Positions 8,473-16,681 of a stretch of DNA of 64,000 nucleotides are shown here, piece by piece. The notes beneath the pieces are model-generated. The model did not search any database, was not told the DNA's origin, and saw only the letters and a program-made list of their open reading frames with translations. The translations under genes and the position numbers were made by a program. The number at the start of each line of letters is the position of its first letter. Position 1 is the stretch's first letter. The stretch comes from Bacteroidales bacterium (GTDB lineage: Bacteria; Bacteroidota; Bacteroidia; Bacteroidales; UBA932), in assembly GCA_017617495.1 (NCBI GenBank), contig JAFZWD010000050.1, positions 49,546-113,545 on the forward strand, given 5' to 3'.

Positions 8473-8613
8473 GGTCTTTGTCCTTTTCGGGACACAGACC
8501 TTTACTTAAAGTGCTGATTATAAGCTACTTGGTCTTTGGTCTCTGTCCGATTTGGGACACAGACCAACTATGATTGTACTGATTACTAACCCTTTACCTT
8601 CCGGTCTCTGTCC
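8473..8613. repeat. 65-bp-period array of palindromes (2.2 units)
   Basis: GGTCTTTGTCC at 8473, GGTCTCTGTCC at 8538 and GGTCTCTGTCC at 8603 are spaced exactly 65 bp apart. In the first two units the arm is followed, after 5 nt, by GGGACACAGACC (8489-8500 and 8554-8565), giving hairpins with one mismatch. The spacers share a CTGATTA word (near 8514 and 8580). The third unit lacks its right arm. The array sits between the convergent TPM and exonuclease genes, so it could end transcription or be a REP/RAYT-type mobile palindrome. Confidence 0.7.
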
Positions 8614-8670
8614 TGGATGCTGAGCTACGATGGAACTGCCGCGTTTTGGCTAAATATTTGACATTCAATA

Positions 8671-8729
8671 TATTATAAATAATCGATGCTCCAAAACAGA
8701 GCATCGATTTCCTGTAAAGTATTATAAAT
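8671..8729. repeat. Perfect 11-bp hairpin flanked by 10-bp direct repeats
   Basis: AATCGATGCTC (8681-8691) and GAGCATCGATT (8699-8709) pair perfectly around a 7-nt loop. The direct repeat TATTATAAAT flanks it at 8671-8680 and 8720-8729. The surroundings are AT-rich. It may be a bidirectional terminator between convergent genes. The rest of the gene-free stretch 8430-8809 shows no convincing short gene. Confidence 0.6.
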
Positions 8730-8809
8730 GAAGTACTTAATAAAAACACCCCCATTCCGCTCATACTGTGCATCCGCTGTGGCACAGTATCGACAGTTTG
8801 GGCAATTTT

Positions 8810-9304
8810 CTAAAGTAACTTCATCGCGATGTGTGCGCAGGCTTCTGCATCGGCGAGGGCGTGGTGATGGTTTGTTAGGTCGTACCCGCAGGCAAGGGCG
8901 ACAGTCTGGAGCTGATGGTTTGGAAGCCGGCAACCGAAATGCTTTCTGGAGGCTGCCAGCGTGTCGTAGAACTCATATTCAGGATAATCCATCTGGTACA
9001 CCTTGAAGACTTCTTTCAGGCATCCTTCGTCGAACCGGCTGTTGTGCGCGACCAGCGGAAGCCCCTCTATCATGGGGGCAATCTTCTCCCAGACATACGG
9101 GAAGAGGGGGGCGTTGTCGGTATCTTCCGGCCCCAGGCCGTGCACCTGCCGGCAGAACCACTGGTAGTACTCGGGCTCCGGATGGATAAGGCTGTAGAAC
9201 GATTCTACAATCTCTCCGCCCCGTACGATTACCACTCCGACGCTGCAAACGCTGGAAGGCTGCTCGTTCGCCGTCTCGAAGTCTATGGCTGCAAAGTCCC
9301 TCAT
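8810..9304 (-). CDS. DEDDh 3'-5' exonuclease (DnaQ-like)
   Basis: 164 residues, a complete exonuclease domain. Exo I is FAAIDFETAN (Asp/Glu pair), Exo II is LVAHNSRFDEGCL, and Exo III is HHHALADAEACA (His...Asp). The four acidic ligands and the catalytic His place it in the DEDDh group. A stand-alone domain of this size could trim DNA or RNA; its substrate cannot be told. The start ATG (9304) overlaps the serpin stop by one base (TAATG), so it is translated from the serpin transcript. Confidence 0.9.
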   Translation of the reverse strand: MRDFAAIDFETANEQPSSVCSVGVVIVRGGEIVESFYSLIHPEPEYYQWFCRQVHGLGPEDTDNAPLFPYVWEKIAPMIEGLPLVAHNSRFDEGCLKEVFKVYQMDYPEYEFYDTLAASRKHFGCRLPNHQLQTVALACGYDLTNHHHALADAEACAHIAMKLL

Positions 9305-10542
9305 TATTTTCCCGAATACTTCCCGGCGAAGAGAATAACTCCGGAGGTGTTTTCCGATATTATATACAGGAAGGGGTGGTCGGCGTGGAAGGATACGTGA
9401 CCGGCGGGGCTGGCGGAGGTGACTTTGTCGACACCGGCGCTGGAAACCACTGCGGCCTCGCTGCCGGATTCATCCACTTTGATGGCGGCATCCTGCTGGA
9501 CGAAACTGAGGCTAAGAGCGTACGGCGATATTCCGGTAAGGTCAGCTGTCAGTTTGTCGAAGGCGGACGGCATACCAAGCGCACTGAGGATATCGTTGAG
9601 CAGGATATGGTATTTGGTCTGGAAGCGGGGCAGTTGAAGGTCCACCTGATAGTTGAACTCCATCAGGCCGTTCCAGGCGGTCGGCAGGAAGGGGACGATG
9701 TCCGACACCTTGAAGCCGGTCTTAGGCAGGAACACAGTCATGGAGAAGGCTGCGTTGCCGTAAGGCAGACGGACTGCCTGCATCATCTTGTCTTCGCCGT
9801 ACATATAGCTGTGCTCCTGGCACATCATTTTCAGCTTTCTGGCGGTGCCGGTTTCAGGGGTGAAGTCCAGCTCGCGGGTGGCGCTCTTGTCGAATTTGTT
9901 CATCCACTCGCTCTTGAAGTACATCGCGTCCAGAAGGTATGCCAGCATATCCTCGGTGGTCTCGTCCAGGATTTTGTCAATCATTCCGTTGGTATGGTCC
10001 GAGCACCATTTATTAATCTTGTCGGCACTGGCCTTGCCGTCAGCAAAGCGAAGGTTTGCAACGGCCGCGTCGAAATAGTTCGCAACCGAATCCTTATACG
10101 CCGGCAGCAGGTCATACCCTTCGTCCACATAAATTGCGTTGGCTATGCTGAGTTTGGTCTTTTTGTCCATCGCGGGCAGGCTCCCCAGCATCAGTTTGCA
10201 GAAGGCGTTCACCTCGGCGGTTTGGCCGGACCCGTAACCCAGCACGTCGCATATTTCGCTTGCAGTCTGGCCCTTGGCCCCGTTCAGAATCATTCCCAGA
10301 AGGAACTGCATACTTAGCGGCGACACGATATAGTCGTCGCCCTTCTTCGCGGCTTCGGTATCGATCGCCTTGATAAAGTCGAAGGCAAAGTTGTTGCCCG
10401 CAGTAACAAAACTCTGATGCACTGAGCTCAGCCTTATCGGCATAAGCGTATTGGGACCCTCCGGCTTCTCGTTGTCGTTCCCGCTTTTTCCGCAGGATAC
10501 GACCATAAGTGCCAGCGCGATAAAAAGAAGTGTATGTCTCAT
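9304..10542 (-). CDS. Serpin-family protease inhibitor, lipoprotein
   Basis: 412 residues. The lipobox VVSC gives a lipidated Cys17, then a flexible linker and a full serpin fold: NFAFDFIKAI, IVSPLSMQFLLGMILNGA, ANAIYVDEGY, YFKSEWMNKF and, at the C-terminus, ADHPFLYIISENTSGVILFAGKY. The reactive-loop hinge DESGSEAAVVSSAG has small residues as in inhibitory serpins; the P1 residue cannot be assigned. Surface serpins in gut bacteria are thought to block host or competitor proteases. The ATG at 10542 is chosen because the ATG at 10554 lies close to the probable transcription start. Confidence 0.9.
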   Translation of the reverse strand: MRHTLLFIALALMVVSCGKSGNDNEKPEGPNTLMPIRLSSVHQSFVTAGNNFAFDFIKAIDTEAAKKGDDYIVSPLSMQFLLGMILNGAKGQTASEICDVLGYGSGQTAEVNAFCKLMLGSLPAMDKKTKLSIANAIYVDEGYDLLPAYKDSVANYFDAAVANLRFADGKASADKINKWCSDHTNGMIDKILDETTEDMLAYLLDAMYFKSEWMNKFDKSATRELDFTPETGTARKLKMMCQEHSYMYGEDKMMQAVRLPYGNAAFSMTVFLPKTGFKVSDIVPFLPTAWNGLMEFNYQVDLQLPRFQTKYHILLNDILSALGMPSAFDKLTADLTGISPYALSLSFVQQDAAIKVDESGSEAAVVSSAGVDKVTSASPAGHVSFHADHPFLYIISENTSGVILFAGKYSGK

Positions 10543-10560
10543 AATCGTAGCCATTTATTG

Positions 10561-10568
10561 CAAAGTTA
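10561..10568 (-). promoter_or_regulatory. -7 box for serpin-exonuclease
   Basis: TAACTTTG on the minus strand, with a weak TTTC about 19 nt upstream inside the 3' end of the comEC-like gene. It indicates that the serpin has its own promoter and fixes the start at 10542. Confidence 0.5.
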
Positions 10569-10575
10569 GCAATAT

Positions 10576-11640
10576 TTACATTCCTGAAATAATCTCCAGG
10601 GCAGAGACGAGAGCGTGCGCGAGGGTGTCCGTGAGGCGGATGAGCAGGGGGACGGGCAGGCCGAGGGCGAGCAGCGCGAGGGTGGCGACGGCGCAGATGA
10701 CCATGGCCCAGGTGAGCGGCAGGGCCAGCAAGTTGGTGATTATGAAGTATTTAGGGAAGGTGCGGAAGCGCAGCCAGACCAGCGGGGCGGTGAAGACCTG
10801 ACAGGAGACGGTGAGCGCCACGCTGCGCCAGATCCAGGCGAAAGGATCGCGTCGGAAGCGGCGCGAACTGGGGTACCAGCCTTCGAGCCGGGGGTAGAGG
10901 GTAAAGATGCCCATCATAGCGAGATAGGAGAGCTGAAAGCCGAGCGAGGAAATAACCTGCGGCCGGAAGACCAGCTGCAGCAAAAGTGCCGTACAGAGCA
11001 CGCTGATGCCGTTTCGCCGACGTCCGGGACTGTGCGCGGCCGCCTCGTTTATGCAGATGAAAAGGAAGGCGCGGACAATCGACGGCGATGCCCCGGTAAC
11101 GAGCGCGTAGAAGCCGCAGAGAAGGATGAGGATGGCGCTCCGCGCGATGGCCCCAGCCCTGCTGTTCCCCAGCAGCAGGAGAATCTTTCCCGCGGCCAGA
11201 TAGATTATACCGAGATGAAGCCCCGAAAGGGCGAGGATATGGGAAGCGCCGCTCGCCCGGAAAACGGTGACGGTCTCGCGTGGAAGCGCGTCCCTGTTGC
11301 CCGTCAGGATGGCGCGCAGAAGCCCCGCGGTGCCCTCGTGAGGCCAGGGCACCGAATCTATGAGGGTGCAGAGCGATTCCTGAATTCTCCCAGCAAAAGC
11401 CGGCTCCGAAGCGTCGTCCAGGGGCGAAACCGCCATACGGCACAGGCATCCGAGGCTGAAGAACAGCATCGCGCCCGCCGCCCTGCGGCTGCCTTCTCCG
11501 GCTGCGCTCACAAACAGGAGCGCAGACAGGACCGATATTGCGGAGAGTGCTGCGGGGCCGGGGCCGTGGAAGAATGTGGCAATGGCCGTGCCCGCAACGA
11601 AAGGAAACGACAGTGTCACGATGTTGCGCGAGACAGTCAT
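10576..11640 (-). CDS. Short ComEC/Rec2-like membrane protein
   Basis: 354 residues, polytopic. The Competence-domain hallmarks are ASHILALSGLHLGIIYLAAG, VTGASPSIVRAFLF and ISSLGFQLSYLAMMGIF. ComEC forms the inner-membrane DNA channel for uptake. Full-length members run to about 700 residues with an N-terminal OB-like DUF4131 and sometimes a C-terminal metallo-beta-lactamase domain; here the N-terminal part is short and no hydrolase domain follows, so it is a core-only version. The start is the ATG at 11640, because the TTG at 11661 lies in the -7 box. Confidence 0.82.
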   Translation of the reverse strand: MTVSRNIVTLSFPFVAGTAIATFFHGPGPAALSAISVLSALLFVSAAGEGSRRAAGAMLFFSLGCLCRMAVSPLDDASEPAFAGRIQESLCTLIDSVPWPHEGTAGLLRAILTGNRDALPRETVTVFRASGASHILALSGLHLGIIYLAAGKILLLLGNSRAGAIARSAILILLCGFYALVTGASPSIVRAFLFICINEAAAHSPGRRRNGISVLCTALLLQLVFRPQVISSLGFQLSYLAMMGIFTLYPRLEGWYPSSRRFRRDPFAWIWRSVALTVSCQVFTAPLVWLRFRTFPKYFIITNLLALPLTWAMVICAVATLALLALGLPVPLLIRLTDTLAHALVSALEIISGM

Positions 11641-11658
11641 AGCCGTTCCGGTTTTCTG

Positions 11659-11666
11659 CAAAAATA
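11659..11666 (-). promoter_or_regulatory. -7 box for comEC-like gene
   Basis: TATTTTTG on the minus strand, 18 nt before the ATG at 11640. Confidence 0.5.
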
Positions 11667-11723
11667 GCCAGTATTATCCTTGAATTTTTGGCTTTCGGAC
11701 TGGATATTTTCAAAACAGTTTGC

Positions 11724-11731
11724 TAAATTTG
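11724..11731 (+). promoter_or_regulatory. -7 box for ackA-pta
   Basis: TAAATTTG matches TAnnTTTG and lies 33 nt before the ackA ATG. No ideal -33 element was seen. Confidence 0.5.
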
Positions 11732-11764
11732 TAGGTTATTGGAAATCACATATTAACTATACCC

Positions 11765-12970
11765 ATGATAATTCTCGTAATCAACTGCGGCAGCTCTTCC
11801 ATCAAGTACCAGCTTCTGGACATGAAGAGCGACACCGACTACAGCCTCAAGGCCAAAGGCCTGGTGGAAAAAATCACTCTTCCGGAAGGAAGGATCGTTC
11901 ACAAGCCCTCCGGCAAGGAACCCTTCGAGCAGGTGCTTCCCATTCCCGACCACACCGTCGGCATGAAGCTCGTGCTGGACGCCCTGGTGAATCCTCAGCA
12001 CGGCGTGCTGGGCAGCTACGACGAAATCCAGGCTGTCGGCCACCGTATAGTGCAGGGGGCCGACTTCTTCGAGGGCAGCGTCCTCGTGGACGAAGACGTA
12101 CTCCGCAAGATTGAAATCTGCTGCGACTTCGCACCTCTCCACAACCCCGCCCATCTTCTCGGCATCAGGGCCATGCAGAGCGTGCTTCCCAAGGTCCCCC
12201 AGGTGGTGGTGTTCGACACGGCATTCCATCAGACCATGCCGGAAGAGGCCTACATGTACGCGCTTCCTTACAATTATTATAAGGATTATCACGTCCGCCG
12301 CTACGGCGCCCACGGCACTTCGCACCAGTATGTTTCGCGCGAAGGCGCCCGCTTTACCGGCATAGACATCAATAACTCCAAGATCATCACCTGCCATATT
12401 GGCAACGGCTCTTCGGTAACCGCCATCAAGGACGGTAAGTGCATCGACACTTCCATGGGCTTCACCCCGCTCGAGGGCATGATAATGGGCACCCGCTGCG
12501 GCAATGTCGACTGCAACGTCATCCCCTACATCATGAAGAAGGAGAACCTCAGCCCGGACGAGATGACAGACATCATGAACAAGAAGAGCGGCTTCCTGGG
12601 CCTCTCGGGCTTCAGCTCGGACATGCGCGACATGCTCGCGGCGGCCGACGAGGGCAACGCCAGGGCTCAGCTCGTCATCAAGAAGCTCATCTACGACATA
12701 GTCAAGCTCATCGGCGCATACACCGCCGTCCTGGGCGGAGTGGACCTGCTGGTCTTCACCGCCGGCATCGGCGAGAACAACGCCTTCCTGCGCAAGGCAG
12801 TCTGCGAAAAGCTCGCATGGCTCGGAGTCAGGATCGACGACGATGCCAACTCCCACAACGGACAGGAGATGCTTCTCTCCACACCCGACTCCAAGGTCAA
12901 AGTGGCCCTCATCCCCACCGAGGAGGAACTGATGATCGCCCGTGACACGATGCACATCACAGCAAAATAA
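11765..12970 (+). CDS. ackA: Acetate kinase
   Basis: 401 residues, standard length. ASKHA-fold signatures: the N-terminal ILVINCGSSSIKYQLL, the VGHRIVQGAD block, HNPAHLLGI, VFDTAFHQTMPE, RYGAHGTSHQYVS and the C-terminal FTAGIGENNAFLR. It interconverts acetyl phosphate plus ADP and acetate plus ATP in the cytoplasm. It is followed by pta 42 bp downstream, the usual pair for acetate formation from acetyl-CoA. A palindrome lies between the two genes at 12972-12997. Confidence 0.98.
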   Translation: MIILVINCGSSSIKYQLLDMKSDTDYSLKAKGLVEKITLPEGRIVHKPSGKEPFEQVLPIPDHTVGMKLVLDALVNPQHGVLGSYDEIQAVGHRIVQGADFFEGSVLVDEDVLRKIEICCDFAPLHNPAHLLGIRAMQSVLPKVPQVVVFDTAFHQTMPEEAYMYALPYNYYKDYHVRRYGAHGTSHQYVSREGARFTGIDINNSKIITCHIGNGSSVTAIKDGKCIDTSMGFTPLEGMIMGTRCGNVDCNVIPYIMKKENLSPDEMTDIMNKKSGFLGLSGFSSDMRDMLAAADEGNARAQLVIKKLIYDIVKLIGAYTAVLGGVDLLVFTAGIGENNAFLRKAVCEKLAWLGVRIDDDANSHNGQEMLLSTPDSKVKVALIPTEEELMIARDTMHITAK

Positions 12971-12971
12971 C

Positions 12972-12997
12972 CGTCATTGCCGACCTGATCGGCAATC
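12972..12997. repeat. REP-like palindrome, copy 1
   Basis: CGTCATTGCCGACCTGATCGGCAATC forms ATTGCCGA/TCGGCAAT (8 bp) around CCTGA. It is almost identical to the element at 54003-54028. The one stem difference is a compensated pair (A-T here, G-C there), so the hairpin itself appears to be what is kept. It lies just after the ackA stop, inside the ackA-pta transcript. Confidence 0.75.
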
Positions 12998-13012
12998 TAA
13001 ACATTAAACAGT

Positions 13013-14017
13013 ATGAACCTGATTGACAGTATAGTAGCGCGCGCCAAATCCAACAGGCAGCGCATAGTGCTCCCCGAATCGCTCGAAGAGCGCACCATCA
13101 CCGCGGCGGACCGCGCCATTGCCGACGGCCTGGCCGACATCATCCTTATCGGAAACCGTGACGAGATTCTCGCTTACGCGGAGAAACTCGGCCTCAAGCA
13201 TATCGCGCAGGCGACCATCATCGACCCCGCCACCAGCCCCAAGACCGAGGAATACGCCCAGCTGCTGTTCGAACTCCGCCAGAAGAAGGGTATGACGCTG
13301 GAACTGGCCCGCAAGACCGTTCTGGATCCGCTGTACTTCGGCTGCCTCATCATCAAGAGCGGCGACGCCGACGGACAGATCAGCGGTGCGCTTTCCACCA
13401 CAGGCGAAACACTTCGCCCTGCGCTCCAGATTATCAAGTGCTCCCCGGGCATATCCTGCGTGAGCGGCGCGATGCTGATGATCACCCAGGCTCCCGAATA
13501 TGGCGAGAACGGCGTGCTGGTCATCGGCGACGTGGCGGTTACTCCCGCTCCTGATGCTTCCCAGCTTGCACAGATTGCAGTCTGCACTGCCCGTACCGCC
13601 CGCAGCGTGGCCGGATTCGACGACCCGCGCGTCGCGATGCTTTCCTTCTCCACCAAGGGCTCCGCAAAGCACGAAGTCGTGGACAAGGTGATCGAGGCTA
13701 CAGGCCTGGCAAAAGAACTCGACCCCGCGCTCAAGATTGACGGCGAACTTCAGGCAGATGCCGCCCTGGTGCCCTCCGTTGGCGCCAAGAAGGCTCCCGG
13801 CTCGGACATCGCAGGCAAGGCCAACGTGCTGGTGTTCCCCAACCTCGAGGTCGGCAACATCGCCTACAAGCTCATCCAGCGTCTCGGCCATGCCGACGCC
13901 ATCGGCCCCATCCTCCAGGGTATCGCAAAGCCGGTCAACGACCTCAGCCGCGGCTGCTCGGTGGACGACGTCTACAAGATGATCGCCATCACTGCCTGCC
14001 AGGCGATGGATGCGTAA
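13013..14017 (+). CDS. pta: Phosphate acetyltransferase
   Basis: 334 residues, the compact Pta form without the N-terminal regulatory domains. Motifs: RIVLPESLEERT near the N-terminus, SGALSTTGETLRP, GENGVLVIGDVAVTPAP, and the C-terminal GPILQGIAKPVNDLSRGCSVDDVY. It converts acetyl-CoA plus phosphate to acetyl phosphate and CoA. With ackA upstream it completes the acetate/ATP branch of fermentation. Confidence 0.98.
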   Translation: MNLIDSIVARAKSNRQRIVLPESLEERTITAADRAIADGLADIILIGNRDEILAYAEKLGLKHIAQATIIDPATSPKTEEYAQLLFELRQKKGMTLELARKTVLDPLYFGCLIIKSGDADGQISGALSTTGETLRPALQIIKCSPGISCVSGAMLMITQAPEYGENGVLVIGDVAVTPAPDASQLAQIAVCTARTARSVAGFDDPRVAMLSFSTKGSAKHEVVDKVIEATGLAKELDPALKIDGELQADAALVPSVGAKKAPGSDIAGKANVLVFPNLEVGNIAYKLIQRLGHADAIGPILQGIAKPVNDLSRGCSVDDVYKMIAITACQAMDA

Positions 14018-14025
14018 AAGCTAAA

Positions 14026-15318
14026 TCAGAATAAATTCCTGCAAGGAAGCTTGTCGCTGTAGCGACGGCGGCTTTCGCGGACGAGTTCGCGGAGGTTACG
14101 GGAGAATTTGGGCCCTTTCCAGGCGTGGGTGTTGGTGACGAGGAGCCAGCATTCGCCGTCGGGGTAGAGCATTACGAAGGCGCTGGTGCCGGAGAGGGAA
14201 CCGGTGCGCTGCCAGCCCAGTTCGGGGTCGGTGGAATTCCAGCCGAGGCTGAATTTGTGGTCGTCCGAGAAGGCTGTCATCTGCCTCACGCTGTGCCTGG
14301 AGAGGATGTCGGGCACTTCCTTGCGGCCGTCGATGGAGGCGACGAACCTTGCCAGTTCGGCCGTCGAGGCCACCCAGGCGCCTGCGCCCAAAAGCCCACG
14401 GATATTGTTGCCGCCGTAGCAGCGCGCCACCGAATCGCCGCTGTTGTTGAATTCGGGCACGGGCGGGTCGTTGTCCTGCATGTAATAGCGCACTTCGTTG
14501 GGGTACTTCTCCTTATAATAATTATGCGCGAGATGCATGTCGATGCAGCCGGCGGGGGAGAGCACGTTCTCCTTCATCCACTTTTCATAGGGCGCGCCGC
14601 CGACCTTCTCGATAATCATGCTCAGAAGAAGGTAACCGAAGTTTGAATACTCCCAGGAGGTGCCGGGAGCGTATGCGAGCCTGCGCTGGACCGCCAGCTT
14701 TACCACCTCGCGGCTGTCCGGAGCCTTTTTGAGATGATAGATGTTCATGAGGTCGCGGGTGGTGAACATGGGGTCGCCGCGGCGGATGCTCAGGCCGGCC
14801 TCGTGACGCAGAAGGTTCTCTACCGTTATCCTGTAATAGTTCTTGTCCTTGATGGCCGCGTTGAACTCGTCGTCGTCCAGGATGCCCCCGGGGCCGAAAA
14901 CGCGGTCGTCCAGGCTGAGCTTTCCCTGCTCGCAGAGCTTCATTATGCCGGCGGCGGTGATGAGTTTGGAAACCGACGCCACGCGCAGGATATTGCCCGG
15001 GCCCATCCGCACTTCCTTTTCCTTGTCGGCCCAGCCGTAGCCCTTGGAGTACAGCAGCGAATCGTGGCGCATTATGCTCAGTTGCATGCCCTTGACCCAC
15101 CAGCGCTGCATAAAATTGCGCATGTCGCGGTCGAGTCCGGCGAGCTCCGGGATATCGGACATCTCGTTGGTCAGCACCGCGTTAATACCCTTGACTTTAT
15201 AGTTACGCCGGGCTCCGTCGCCGCCCCGCTTTCCCGGAAGGATAATCAGCAGGATAACCACAATGGCCGCGACGGCAACCGCCAGGGCCGGGACGCTATG
15301 CTTTTTTTGCTGCTTCAA
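14026..15318 (-). CDS. Serine hydrolase, beta-lactamase class C/PBP-like
   Basis: 430 residues. One N-terminal membrane anchor (residues ~9-28) exposes the enzyme to the periplasm. The catalytic SxxK is VASVSKLITAAG, and the Tyr-Ser-Asn motif is WEYSNFGYLLLS. The fold matches the beta-lactamase-related serine hydrolases that act as esterases, D-aminopeptidases or carboxypeptidases; true beta-lactamase activity should not be assumed. The start overlaps the end of the MATE gene by 23 bp, so the two are read together. Confidence 0.87.
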   Translation of the reverse strand: MKQQKKHSVPALAVAVAAIVVILLIILPGKRGGDGARRNYKVKGINAVLTNEMSDIPELAGLDRDMRNFMQRWWVKGMQLSIMRHDSLLYSKGYGWADKEKEVRMGPGNILRVASVSKLITAAGIMKLCEQGKLSLDDRVFGPGGILDDDEFNAAIKDKNYYRITVENLLRHEAGLSIRRGDPMFTTRDLMNIYHLKKAPDSREVVKLAVQRRLAYAPGTSWEYSNFGYLLLSMIIEKVGGAPYEKWMKENVLSPAGCIDMHLAHNYYKEKYPNEVRYYMQDNDPPVPEFNNSGDSVARCYGGNNIRGLLGAGAWVASTAELARFVASIDGRKEVPDILSRHSVRQMTAFSDDHKFSLGWNSTDPELGWQRTGSLSGTSAFVMLYPDGECWLLVTNTHAWKGPKFSRNLRELVRESRRRYSDKLPCRNLF

Positions 15319-16678
15319 TTGCCTTGAGTTTTTTAATCAGGTATATTACCATCAGGCCCGTAACCACGAAGGAAATAACATCCGAAACGGGGTAGCTCAT
15401 CCAGACGCCCTCGATACCCCAGCGCAGAGGCAGCAGCCAGAGGCAGGGAAGAAGGAAGATGAGCTGCCTGCTCAGCGAGAGGAAAACGCTCTGCTTTACC
15501 ATGCCGAGGCACTGGAACAGGTTGGTGGACACTATCTGGAAGCCGATAATCGGCAGCGCCACGTTCATCAGGCGCATGCCGTGCACCGCGAGTGCCTTGA
15601 GCTCGGGATCGTTGGTGAAGAGGCCGCAGCACAGGCCGGGCAGCAGCTCCGAGAACAGGAACCCGACCGTTACCACCACGGTGGCCCAGAATACGCTCAG
15701 CCTGTACACCTGCTTAACCCGCAGGCCGTTCCCGGCGCCGAAATTATAGCTGGCGATTGGCTGCATTCCCTGGTTCAGGCCCATAATAATCATAATGAAC
15801 ATGAAAGTGAAGCGTCCCACGATACCCAGCGCCCCGATAGCATAGTCGCCGCCGTACACCAGCAGCTGATGGTTCACGAACATGTTCACCAGGCAGGCCG
15901 CGCAGTTCATAAGGAACGGCCCGAGGCCGATTCCCAGGGTGGTGCGGGCGATTTTCCAGCTGAAGCCGAGGATGCGCTTGCCGAAGTACACCACGTTGCG
16001 CTCTGGCGAAGTGAAATACCAGAGGCAGTAGAGCAGCGACAGCAGCTGGCAGAGCACCGTGGCGACCGCCGCTCCCTGCACGCCAAGCCGGAAGACGAAG
16101 ATGAACAGCGGGTCCAGCGCGGCGTTCAGGATCACCGTAAACAGCGTCAGGCTCATTGCCCTGGCCGGGTGTCCCGTGGCGCGGAGCATGGCGTTGAGGC
16201 CGAAATAAAGGTGGGTGATTATGAAGCCGAGCGAGATTACTATCATGTAGCTGCGGGCGAAGCCGAGCGTAGCGTCCGTGGCCCCGAAGAAGCGCAGCAG
16301 GGGGTTCATGAAGATGAGGGTGAGCAGCGCGAACAACCCGCCCAGCACCACGTTCAGCGTCACCAGGTTGGGCAGGAGCTTGTTGGCCGTCACATAATTT
16401 TTCTGCCCCAGCAGGATGGAAGTGAGGGTGGATACGCCCACGCCGGCGAGCGTGCCGATGGCCGTGCCGAGGTTCATCAGGGGGAAGCAGACGCCCAGGG
16501 CGGTGAGCGCGAGCGCTCCGTCGCCGGGGATATGCCCTATGTAGATGCTGTCGACAATGTTATACAGCGAGCTGGCCGTCATGGCGATGATGCCGGGGAC
16601 GGCGTATTCGCGCAGCAGAGTGCTTATCTTCCGGGTTCCGAGTTCGGTCGGGGCGCGTCCTGCCGTGCGTTCTTCCAT
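15296..16678 (-). CDS. MATE family efflux transporter
   Basis: 460 residues with about 12 membrane helices in two similar halves. MATE signatures include VPGIIAMTASSLYNIVDSIYIGHIPG near the N-terminus and ASYNFGAGN in the second half. These pumps export organic cations or drugs in exchange for Na+ or H+. It lies 3 bp after the FKBP-like lipoprotein gene and overlaps the serine hydrolase gene, so it belongs to the run 18741 to 14026. Confidence 0.93.
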   Translation of the reverse strand: MEERTAGRAPTELGTRKISTLLREYAVPGIIAMTASSLYNIVDSIYIGHIPGDGALALTALGVCFPLMNLGTAIGTLAGVGVSTLTSILLGQKNYVTANKLLPNLVTLNVVLGGLFALLTLIFMNPLLRFFGATDATLGFARSYMIVISLGFIITHLYFGLNAMLRATGHPARAMSLTLFTVILNAALDPLFIFVFRLGVQGAAVATVLCQLLSLLYCLWYFTSPERNVVYFGKRILGFSWKIARTTLGIGLGPFLMNCAACLVNMFVNHQLLVYGGDYAIGALGIVGRFTFMFIMIIMGLNQGMQPIASYNFGAGNGLRVKQVYRLSVFWATVVVTVGFLFSELLPGLCCGLFTNDPELKALAVHGMRLMNVALPIIGFQIVSTNLFQCLGMVKQSVFLSLSRQLIFLLPCLWLLPLRWGIEGVWMSYPVSDVISFVVTGLMVIYLIKKLKAIEAAKKA

Positions 16679-16681
16679 AGG

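Noticed and set aside
8473-8613. CRISPR array
   Set aside because: Three repeat words at 65-bp steps, but the spacers are themselves partly similar, the repeat is a short palindrome, and no cas genes are nearby.
14026-15318. Antibiotic resistance beta-lactamase
   Set aside because: SxxK and YSN motifs define only the broad serine hydrolase family. A membrane anchor and lack of a resistance context make a resistance call unsafe.
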